This document shows positions 55,816 to 64,000 of a DNA stretch of 64,000 nucleotides, piece by piece. The DNA comes from Dendrocalamus latiflorus (lineage: Eukaryota > Streptophyta > Magnoliopsida > Poales > Poaceae): positions 8,825,465 to 8,889,464 of the forward strand of contig CM029669.1 in NCBI GenBank assembly GCA_017311315.1, in the 5' to 3' direction. Every line of letters starts with the position of its first letter. The stretch's first letter is position 1. Under the pieces are notes generated by a model that saw nothing but the letters and a program-made list of their open reading frames with translations, was not told the origin of the DNA and did not search any database. Both the position numbers and the translations under genes were made by a program.

Positions 55816-56742
55816 CAACAACAAGCAGCGCCCTACTACGTCAAATTCAAAGCCACGAGTTTCCGAAGCACACAAATCAGCACCACAACTTTCTGCAAAA
55901 ACTTCCTCTTCGGTTGCTTGGACAGGACGAACGAGGGACATTCAATGCCATCGTTGCAAAGCCTATGGACACATGATGTGGGACTGTCCAAGCAAGCGTG
56001 TACTGATTATACGTGATGATGGTGGGTATTGCTCTGCTAGTGATTTTGATGATGAAACATATGCTATGCTTGCAAATGACGTTGTAGGACATTGTAATGA
56101 ATCTGATCATGAAGAGGATAATGAATCCAATCCAGAAGAAGCTAAAGAAATTCAGCGCCAGGTTCAAGAGTTGCTTGATAAAGGGTATGTGCGCGAATCT
56201 CTTAGCCCTTGTGCTGTTCCGGTCATTTTAGTACCAAGAAAGATGGTTCATGGCGCATGTGTGTGGATTGTAGAGCAATCAATAATATCACTATTAGGTA
56301 TCGTCATCCTATTCCTAGGTTAGATGATTTGCTTGATGAATTGAGTGGCTCTGTTGTCTTTTCCAAGGTTGATTTGCATAGTGGTTATCATCAAATCCGC
56401 ATGAAATTAGGCGATGAATGGAAAATGGCATTTAAAACTAAGTTCGGGTTATATGAGTGGTTAGTAATGCCTTTTGGTTTAACTAATGCACCTAGTACCT
56501 TCATGAGACTAATGAACAAGGTTTTGCGTGCTTTCATTGGTAGATTTGTGGTGGTTTATTTTGATGATATAATGATATATAGCAAATCATTAGAGGAACA
56601 TCTGGACCATTTACGTGCTGTTTTTAATGCTTTACGTGGTGCACGCCTATTCGGTAACCTTGAGAAGTGCACCTTTTGCACCAATCGAGTCGCGTTTTTT
56701 GGCTATGTTGTTACTCCACATTTTATCTATGAAGTCCATTAG
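55816..56742 (+). pseudogene. Y gag end fused to reverse transcriptase
   Basis: Gag resumes with the zinc knuckle IQCHRCKAYGHMMWDC (CX2CX4HX4C at 55945-55987). After an acidic linker (DHEEDNESNPEEAKEIQ) it passes directly into gypsy RT without a protease: LLDKGYVRESLSPCAVPVIL, a one-base shift near 56240, then MCVDCRAINNITIRYRHPIP, SKVDLHSGYHQIRM, MPFGLTNAPSTFM and catalytic YFDDIMIYSK. RT ends at 56742, before the thumb is complete. This is a deletion product and not functional. Confidence 0.88.
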
Positions 56743-56751
56743 TTTGAGAAG

Positions 56752-57170
56752 ATGAGCATGGCAAGGACGGCACTGATTGGTGATGTTCAACATTGGTGGT
56801 CGAATCTCGAGTTCCACTACATGTACACATGGGAGGAGATGAAGAAGAAATTGCGACGTCGTTTTGTATCTCCACCACCCACTGTCACAAGTGAGGTGCA
56901 ACTTAAGGTAACTGAAAATGCTGACATTATTTTGGCTCCTACTCCATCTACAGATACTGCTGAGATACTTGAAGAGATGAAGGATGATCTGGTGCATCTT
57001 ATGCCGTTAGAGGAGAAGTTTGAGGTACCTACAATATCTGATGAGGACGATAATGACAAAGGTACTGATTTGGTGCTACCACAAGATATAGAGCAACCTT
57101 GTGAGTATATATCTACTGTAGTGCAATCTTTTGATATTCCTTGTTTACTTGAAAGAACCATGTGCTGATC
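56752..57170 (+). pseudogene. Second gag-like fragment in Y
   Basis: Starts MSMARTALIGDVQHWWSNLE and YTWEEMKKKLRRRFVSPPP, the C-terminal half of a gypsy capsid core, here located after RT where RNase H and integrase should be. An acidic stretch follows (EILEEMKDDLVHLMPLEEKF, ISDEDDNDKGTD). It shows that Y was assembled from rearranged pieces. Confidence 0.65.
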
Positions 57171-57258
57171 TAAATTCTCATAATTTTGCATATGTCGAAT
57201 TAATTACACATAAGAAAGTATTTGATAGAATATCCCTGCTGATGCATTATGCTATATC

Positions 57259-57660
57259 ATGCTTAATGAGGCCGCTAGTTTGGAATCTGCTATGAAGAAA
57301 GTTTCTGAATTTGCATGTTCAAAATTCTTGTTTAGTGCCTACACCCCTGGGTATAAGTTTAATTTGATTGGAGATTATGGTGTAGAAAATCAATTTCTTG
57401 TATATCGCATATGCATAACTTGCAATCACATGGATGAATTGAAACTTGCTATTTTGAACAACAACTCTTGTATGCTCAATCTTGTTCATTACAAAAAAAT
57501 AAAATTTAGTGATCATTCAATGCATATGTGTTCTTCTCTTGTTGAAACATCTAACATTAACAATATGAATAATGAAATTGATGTATGGAAGAACATGCAA
57601 ATCTTTTCACCCTTATTACATGAATTTGCTATTGCTCTATTGAAATCTGATTCAAATTGA
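57259..57660 (+). pseudogene. Partial relative of the X ORF in Y
   Basis: AYTPGYKFNLIGDYGVENQF, YRICITCNHMDELKLAIL and IDVWKNMQIFSPLLHEFA match, in order, YTYKFNLIGNYGIDDKF, YQICITCDKLAELKMHIL and VEAWKELKIFSPIFEQLN of 21523-22878. The N-terminal acidic part and the C-terminus are missing. It is the only other copy in the window. Confidence 0.7.
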
Positions 57661-58223
57661 AATTTGCTATCTTTCTGTACGGAAGGATATCATCGAAACA
57701 AGTCAGGATTATTTCTGAATCCAAGTCTAAAGGTGCTGCGCCACCTCCAATTGGGCCCCAGGGATTTGTAATTTTTCTTAGGGTGGGTGTCCAACCCTAG
57801 GACGACCCTTGGCCGCCCCTCTCTCTTCTCCAACTCATATATTCACCCTCTACCCTTTTTGAACTCTTTGGATTTCGTTGAGTTTAGGTTTAGCCATTAT
57901 GCAAACTTTTGTTCTTCAGTTGTGTCGGACGACCACCTGTCAAGACAGCCTTTGGAATCCCACCTTTTGAATTCAATAGAAATATTTGCAATTTCAGATT
58001 GCTTGTTATCTTGTTCTTGCGTGCTCTTCGGTTGCATGCAGGAATAGACCTTCGTGGTCAGGTCAACCACATTCTTGGCACGGTTGATAACAACTTGGAG
58101 TGTGGTTCAGCGATTGCTAAGGCGCAAGTGACGTGGTACGGTTGTAGTCGGATTGCAAGGGTCATCTCCACCAATATCAAAGTTATCATCCTATCGGAAG
58201 ATCGGGACCCCATCGCCTCATCA
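57661..58223 (+). repeat. Probable Y 3' LTR
   Basis: Noncoding sequence with TATATTCACCC near 57837 and the ending GAAGATCGGGACCCCATCGC CTCATCA, which parallels the X LTR end (GAAGATAGGGCGACCCCGTATCA). A related run occurs at 36518-36546 in the Y left part. Start not defined. Confidence 0.45.
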
Positions 58224-58647
58224 TTACGAGCTCATCACTGCCAACCAAAGTCCCAATTGCATTTATAAAAGATTGATTACAGAGATTCGGTGATTACATT
58301 GGCAAAGAGCTAATATTTACAAGTGCCTTCTAGTGCCTAAGGTTGCTACTCGTCCGGCTCCACCTTAATGTACCTCCGCGCCGAAAGGTCACTCGCTGAA
58401 GTCCGGGTTGCCCAAAAGTCCCGGGCTTCCTCCGCCCACGCCCAACGCTGAAGTTGCCGTCGAATCATGTGGTCCGAAAGCAGTAATGGGCCCCTATCAA
58501 ATATCTGCCCAGAGCAAAAATAGCACACGTCATAAGAACCCTCTAGTCAATTCCACTTTATTCATACAAAAGGGCGGGGGCCATAGGGCGCCAGTTTACA
58601 AAAAAGTGGATACATTGCAACACACGCCTGCACGCCACACCCCGGCA

Positions 58648-61560
58648 TCACACCTGTGGGTTCGCACCATGCCCCGAGACGGCGGCACCGCCCCCGTTGC
58701 GCCATGGAACTTCGTCGAGCCATTCACCGAAGTTCCCCTCGCGATGCAGAGTCCACCACAGAGCCACCTTCGCCGTGGCCTCCCCGATGTAGTCCCAGAT
58801 CTGGTCATGGAAGGCCCGAACGGTGGGGCAGACGGTGCGCATGGCTTCTGACATCACCTTGGCTCCGGCTGGCAACTCCAACTGGGGGTCGTCCAGCACA
58901 TCGACATGCTGGCATCCTCGGTGGTGGAGCAGGGCGAAGGTGATGTGGGAAGTGACGAACGAGCAGTGGTCGCCGAAGGCCTTGGCGGCGCGGAGGGCAA
59001 GGTCGGAACCTTCTCCGGTATGCCGAAGCGTCTGAGTCAGGTCCTCGAGACCGAACGTCAGGGGCGGCACGTCCATGGAGAGGTCTTTGAGGACGTCCTC
59101 CAGAGACTGCATGGCCCCTCAGGCCGCCATAGAGGCGTCACCAAGAGTCCAATCCCTCTCTCCAAGGGACGCGGCGAGCTGGGCCTTCTCCTCCGCCAGT
59201 GTTGCAATCTGCTAGAGTAAGCCGTCGAGCTCTTCGGCTGCAGCACGCTGGGCCTCCGCCGCCGCACGTTGCACCTCCGCCGCCAAGTACTGTGCCTCCG
59301 CGGCGATTATCTACGCATCGGAGATCGCCTTCACAACCTCCATCTCCAGAAAAGAGATGCGCTCGTCCTTGGCGGTGTGTGCCTCTTCGGAAGCTCGAAG
59401 TCAGCCCTCTAACACCTTCCACCCGTGGACGTGTGCCTCCTGCAGGGCCCGACTGAGGACAAGGATCTGCGCAGTGCGTCTGTTAGCAAAGTCCCAGACA
59501 GCGGCATAAATCGTGTAGTCAAGCATTTACCCTCATCTTCGAGGCCTCCAGCGCACCCTCCAACAGCTCTGGCCCGCACGTCAATAGCGCCCGTCGATGC
59601 ACCATGGAGTCGGCGTACTCTGTGTCCCCCTGGAGAGCCCATAACATCTTCGGCCGTGGGATAAAGTCGGAGACGCTTGGCCGCTGAGCCTCCGCACCGA
59701 CGACTTTGACAGCACAAAGCGTCGATATCACATCCTGGGCAGGAAGACTGGGGACTTTGTGGCCGTCTCCATTGCTCGATCCTTGGCCGTGTCCGGGAGA
59801 CCTTGTCCCGCCTGATGTTGTTGACGGAATGAGCGAGCAGATCAGAGAAAGCTTCGCGAAGTCACGGGGGGAGAAAGAGTTGCGCCTACCTTCGGTACCC
59901 TCAGGTGAGGTAAGGGGATGTGTCTGCCCCGCCTTGACCTGAACCGTGGCAAGGGGAGGTGTTCACTCCACCTCGGTCTGGGCCGCGGGGGCTTCATCTG
60001 CGTCAGGAGCGGCAAGTTCCCTCCCAGGCCAGACAGCTTCCCCGTCGGACCCCGAATCCTTGAGGACCCCGACCGCCACGTTGAACCCCTTCTTTGGTCG
60101 AGCGAGTGATCGTATCTGGGGGTGCTTCGCCCTTGGCCTCGACGGCCGCCGCAGGCAATAAGGGTTTGGCGGCCGGTAAAGGCGAGGAGGCCTCACCCTC
60201 CCAAGTGTCGAGGCCGTGGCTTGTTTCCACGGCGCCGCCCAGGGCCCCCTCGTCGGGGGCAATGTGCTCTGCCTCAGCCTCCAAGTCGGACCCAGTGGCG
60301 GTTGTGCCCTCAGCTTCGACAGCAAACACCGGAGATGTAGCCACCAGGCTGGATACGACAGCATCAGACCGGGCTCTGCGTCGAGAAGGAGACGCCCCCA
60401 CCTTGCCGTCGCCATCGCGGCGGCGAGTCTGGATCGGTGCCTGCGTCACGCGCTCTGGCACGGGGATGCCTAGAGCCTCGCATACTTAGTTTATCCGTCC
60501 CAACTTCACCAAGACGGTCACGGCTTCACGCAGCTCGTGTTCCTTGGCCGTGTATGGCCCAAGGAAGGGAACCACCGCGCGCTCTGCATCCTCTAGCAGG
60601 AGCCCTACAGGTAGAGTGAGGCATCATTCATACAAAGTCAAATACATGCACATATATATTTGTACGCAGCATATGGTTGAGGAACTCACGAGGGCAGAGG
60701 GCTTCGGAAGAGAAGACACGATTGGCCGAACGCCATCCTGCCGGACAGGACCTCGCTGATGCTTCCACCGGCTGGAGAGCGGCACCACCCCGTACATAAC
60801 GAACTCCTCGGCAAGGTTGCGCATGTTGAACCGGAAGGTGGTACCGACAAGCCTCCGCGCCCGCTACTCATCGTCGCCTTTGGGCCCCACACTTGGTGAA
60901 GTATTGAAGGACATCGGTCGTAGAACCAACGCCGCGTCCAGTCGGACTCCCACTTCCCCCACGTCGAGTTAGCGGGAAAGATCTTCATGCATTGCGACGT
61001 CAGCACGAAGTTAACGCTGCCGAAGTTTGAGACCGCCCCCCTTCGAGCCTCTTCGGCTGGCAGCGCGCGTCATGGAGGATGGCGAATAGTGTAGCGCTGG
61101 GATGGATACCTTCTGTCCACGCCGCCTAGGTATAAATAGCCAGGCGAACTATCGCATTCGGGGTCAGCTACGCCAGCTCTAGTCCATAAGTCCGTAGGAC
61201 CTCGCCGACGAAGAGCGTTGCTGGTATCTGGAGCCCAGCCTCAAAGTACGTGATGAAGATAATGGCCTCCGCTTCCTCCAGGCACGGCTCTGTCTCGTCA
61301 CTAGTAGGTAGGCGAACCGCAGCACGATCCTCCAGCCTTCCCTCCCGAAGGAGAGACTGGATCGTCTCCTCTGTCACGAGACTCGGCCCTAGCACACGGG
61401 AGCAGTGGCTCCCGCCTTCTCCTGGGCCTCCAATCGCTTGTTGGCCTGCGATGGCTCGTGAACCACCAGAGAGTATTCCACCAAGGCCGACGACGAACCG
61501 CGCTGGCTGGGCGAGGTGTTACCGCTGGGCCGGTGAACATATTCTTTAGATGAATGGAAG
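58648..61560 (-). pseudogene. Antisense gene of T2, homologue of the T1 gene
   Basis: From the right: EYVHRPSGNTSPSQRGSSSA near 61550, a frame change near 61390, then LGPSLVTEETIQSLLREGRL, AVRLPTSDETEPCLEEAEA, FPANSTWGKWESDWTRRWFY and MRNLAEEFVMYGVVPL: the same PF04195-type domain as T1 13584-14414. A linker exon (60461-60003) and a coiled-coil portion with stops follow. The last exon (59112-58648) reads LTFGLEDLTQTLRHTGEGSD, HCSFVTSHITFALLHHRGC and IWDYIGEATAKVALWWTLH, matching the T1 tail domain, and ends ANPQV at 58648. Several stops and shifts make it a pseudogene, but exon order is conserved. Confidence 0.75.
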
Positions 61561-62416
61561 CAGAGGCAGATCACGCCAGCAGGCGAGGAGAAAAGAGAGC
61601 AAAACAACGACAAGCGAGCAAATGAGCAAATGGAAGAATGGTCGCGTGCCGGTGAGAAGGGTATATAAATCCTCTTCACCCCCACAACGATCAGGAAGGC
61701 AACCGGCGGGAGCCCAGCGGTTCGACTCCCCACGATTGGGAAGCGCAACTGGTGGTAGCTAGAGGCGCATAGTCGCAAGCCGCCTGACAGTGCACGACGC
61801 GCTAATAGCATCCCGCCACGCGTTCCCCTCTCTCTCGGGAACAAGTGCACGACCGCGGTCGAGCGACCGCTGACAATGCACAACGCGTCAATCGCGTCCT
61901 GCCATGTGTACCTCTCCATCGAAACGGCGCGTACGACCACAGTTGTTCGACCCTGACACCTCTGGGTCGGCGCGATTCTCGCCGCCATTAAGACATCAAC
62001 TTCGGGCTATGAGCCATCGGACTATACATTGGCTTCTGATCTACAGGACAACCTCATAAATCACCTCACCAGTGTCTCCGCTCCGGACTCATCTCCGCGG
62101 GACATGCCCGCCATCTGCTCCGACCTTGTGCACGCGGCGCGGACCCGCTCTGCGCATCAACAACATGTCCGCAAGATGAGCACGACCTTGCCTTAATGGC
62201 TCCGCCGGCCACTTCAACTCCACGGCTGAAGGACTGCGCAACTGAAGACGGCTTCGCAACCGGTTCAACTCCGTATCTTCGGCGTGAAATGGGGCCGCAC
62301 CGGCCAATGCATGTCTACCCAAGATCACGTAAGGTCACAGGCCGTAGGGATGGAGGGGGCCAAATGACTCAGCAGCATGGCTTCACCCTGTGAAGCCCTT
62401 CACCATGAGAGGCTCC
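61561..62416. other. T2 spacer between antisense gene and LTR
   Basis: GC-rich. TATATAAA at 61671 on the plus strand (TTTATATA on the minus) may mark the antisense promoter. A diverged two-copy repeat starts TGACA(G/A)TGCAC(G/A)ACGCG at 61786 and 61871. Otherwise nothing recognised. Confidence 0.4.
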
Positions 62417-62653
62417 TGTTGTTGGGGTGGCCCCCACCTAAGCCCAGCTGGCCTGATAGAAGGATGTAAAGCCCAAAATGAGACATGTGTAATGACATAG
62501 ATGCCCTTGAGAGGGATACTTGGGTGTAAGGATATAACTGTAATACGCTCCCCATGTGAATATATATATAAGCCATCCAGGCAATGAGAAGGGCCAAGCA
62601 TTGTTCACCTAACTCTCCACTACCATCTCTCTGTTTGATCTGTAACCACAACA
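62417..62653 (+). repeat. T2 3' LTR
   Basis: 237 bp, TGTTGTTGGGGTGGCC to GTAACCACAACA; recognisably the T1 LTR in reverse orientation but clearly diverged. Confidence 0.85.
62561..62572 (+). promoter_or_regulatory. TATA box in T2 LTR
   Basis: TATATATATAAG, about 80 bp before the LTR end. Confidence 0.5.
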
Positions 62654-63115
62654 GTCACATCGACAGCAAGCAAGTTGCTAAAAATCTTATGAAAGTAAGA
62701 GAAACACTCATCCAAAGATTTTCAAGGCCTCATCTCAAACTTCAGATATTCCTTCTTGAACTACTTCTAAAACACTTCCTTAATGGCAGTTGAACCCTCA
62801 TGGTAATCACATATGGTCTGCCAAATGTTGTGTGCCGAACTGAGATGAGACCAAGATCAAACTCGTTTCTATCGAGTCTCTGAATCAGGAGGTTTTTTCT
62901 TTCTTTTGTTTGCCTCTACATCTGATACATTTGCTGGGGTGATTTGATCATCGGCAGGGAAAACATAGGAACTCTTGACCTTCTCCTAGATAGCATGGCC
63001 TTGGACCTGAATGTAGGTGGTTATCCTCACCTTCCAATGAGAAGTCAATTCATCGAAGATGAGAGGCTTGGTGGAATACTTATCCGATACCATGCTCTAA
63101 GACCAGTTAAGATCT
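62654..63115 (-). pseudogene. Old copia gag N-terminus (C3-like)
   Basis: On the minus strand, an ATG near 63095 begins a sequence with DKYSTKPLIFDELTSHWKVR and PADDQIT, parallel to the C3 gag start (DKYSIKPWVFDG, PADENIN). KFEMRP and SLDECFSYFHKIFSNLLAV follow nearer 62700, with several stops. T2 inserted here and removed the rest. The leader upstream still shows a degenerate primer site (CAGTATCAG). Confidence 0.75.
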
Positions 63116-64000
63116 ATGAGGAAGAGGGACTGATACTGGCAATAAGAGGGGGGAATGATTGCGAAAGCTTTTTGGATTGCCCCAATATTCTAAATCTTCC
63201 CTCAAATGACTATGAGAGCCATCAAGTTCAGATTACACCTCCTACTCAAGAAGCACAAAGATCTGGAATTAAATTGAATCAACTACTTGCCTTCGATAGC
63301 AGGAACAGTAGTACTACCAGCGTGCCACCAGCCACATGCTGGTATGACTGCAATGGTATACTGGCAACTTGAGGCTGGTATGACCACCTTGTGGTACTAC
63401 CACTCAGGTAAGCTAGTATGATCGCTGCGATACTACTTCCATAGTGAGGCCGGTACTACTGTGTGCCTTGACCCAGGCACAAAACCATTAAGGCAAAAAC
63501 AAAATTTGAGGACCTTGTCCAAATTCCACTAAAATTTGTATGGAGAGAAGAAAGGATGTCAGAAAGCAAATCAAATCAAGAAATACAAAGTTCTTAGACT
63601 TGATCCCATTCAATTTAAAATAATTGTATTCTAGGTCACAAGAACACACCAAACCCTAAAAATCAAATTACTTCTTGCTTGTGAGGATCTAAATCATGCG
63701 ACTTTCCATATCATCTCTCACATGTCCTAGCAAGGTAATCTAATCACAAGTTTGGGTGAGAAAGGACACAATCACAAAATCACAATGTTTGTCAAGATAA
63801 CGCAAGAACCAGGCAAGATCATGATTCTTGCTACAGAGTGATCTAGTTGGGCAAAGATTGATCCCAAGGACCAACTAGTGCCTCTTACACATCATGGATC
63901 ATAGCAGAATAAGACGAGCACAAAAAGAACAAAATCACTAAGGGCAAGCACAGGAACTCATGCAAAAAGAGACAATAACATAAGGATTGCAAGATCTTGA
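63116..64000 (-). repeat. Decayed copia leader and LTR, running off the window
   Basis: The minus strand shows a run parallel to the C3 LTR end (CATTCCCCCCTCTTA versus CACCCCCCTCTGTCG). Beyond that it is AT-rich with short GGTA(G/C)TACC-type repeats (63305-63450) where C3 has GGTCTGACC repeats. No genes seen; LTR limits unknown. Confidence 0.4.

Larger units (their letters stand above)
36357..58223 (+). mobile_element. Gypsy deletion derivative Y, interrupted by a CACTA element
   Basis: Left part (36357-37925): leader sharing CCTATAGTCCA with the X leader (about 11693), then gag. Right part (about 55816-58223): gag zinc knuckle, fused RT, a second gag-like piece, an X-like ORF piece and an LTR-like end. 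The CACTA insertion separates the halves of gag. C3 sits immediately left, so the Y 5' LTR is not visible. Protease, RNase H and integrase are absent, making Y a non-autonomous, internally rearranged element. Confidence 0.7.
58224..62653 (+). mobile_element. 5'-truncated Tat-like element T2
   Basis: Keeps only the 3' half of a T1-type element in the opposite orientation: the antisense gene (58648-61560, minus strand), a spacer and the 3' LTR (62417-62653). Gag, protease and the 5' LTR are missing; the left end abuts Y. Unlike T1 and T0, it has no long minisatellite beside the LTR. Right flank GTCAC leads into an old copia gag on the minus strand. Confidence 0.75.

Noticed and set aside
1..64000. 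Centromeric satellite, telomere repeat, rRNA genes or organelle insertions
   Set aside because: I looked for long satellite arrays, TTTAGGG runs and rRNA signatures and saw none.

Overview
The window looks like repeat-dense DNA from a grass genome, most likely rice (Oryza) or a close relative. Every coding signal I can recognise belongs to a plant transposable element: Ty1/copia and Ty3/gypsy LTR retrotransposons, short-LTR elements with a Tat-type protease, and a CACTA (En/Spm) DNA transposon. There is no intact host gene. The only host coding sequence I find is two exon-scale fragments carried inside the CACTA element. The rice assignment rests on family resemblance from memory, not on a search.

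Layout. (1) 1-1478: 3' end of a short-LTR element (T0) with a 58-bp minisatellite, inserted into a copia pol. (2) 1479-4408: truncated copia C1 with a 1.4-kb LTR. (3) 4409-4681: inverted copia pol scrap, fused to (4) copia C3, 4682-36356, which has been split three ways. C3 holds the gypsy-like element X (10557-23845, TSD TGAGT) and the nearly intact copia C2 (24210-32436, TSD CTATG). X in turn holds the Tat-like element T1 (11891-21356). (5) 36357-58223: a gypsy deletion derivative, Y. C3 sits at its left side, and a roughly 17.9-kb CACTA (37926 to about 55812) interrupts its gag. (6) 58224-62653: T2, a 5'-truncated relative of T1. It lies beside (7) an old reverse-strand copia (62654-64000).

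The stack is at least four deep (Y > C3 > X > T1), and LTR divergence by eye agrees with the order. X and C3 LTRs differ by roughly 5 percent, C2 LTRs by a little over 1 percent, and T1 LTRs at 2 of 248 positions.

Functional content. C2 keeps a full gag-protease-integrase-RT-RNase H frame broken by one in-frame TGA. The CACTA carries two transposase genes: a TNP2-type gene with DUF4218 and DUF4216 parts (frameshifted), and a 12-exon Transposase_24-type gene whose splice sites are almost all intact. Intron 1 of the second gene holds, in antisense, exons of an RNA polymerase largest subunit (best fit Pol I, NRPA1) and of a nucleoplasmin-like FKBP-type protein. T1 and T2 share a spliced gene antisense to the element's own gag. 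T1 has gag and protease but no reverse transcriptase, and its long GC-rich interior holds several different minisatellites. X carries an uncharacterised 451-codon ORF in place of gag-pol, and part of that protein recurs in Y.
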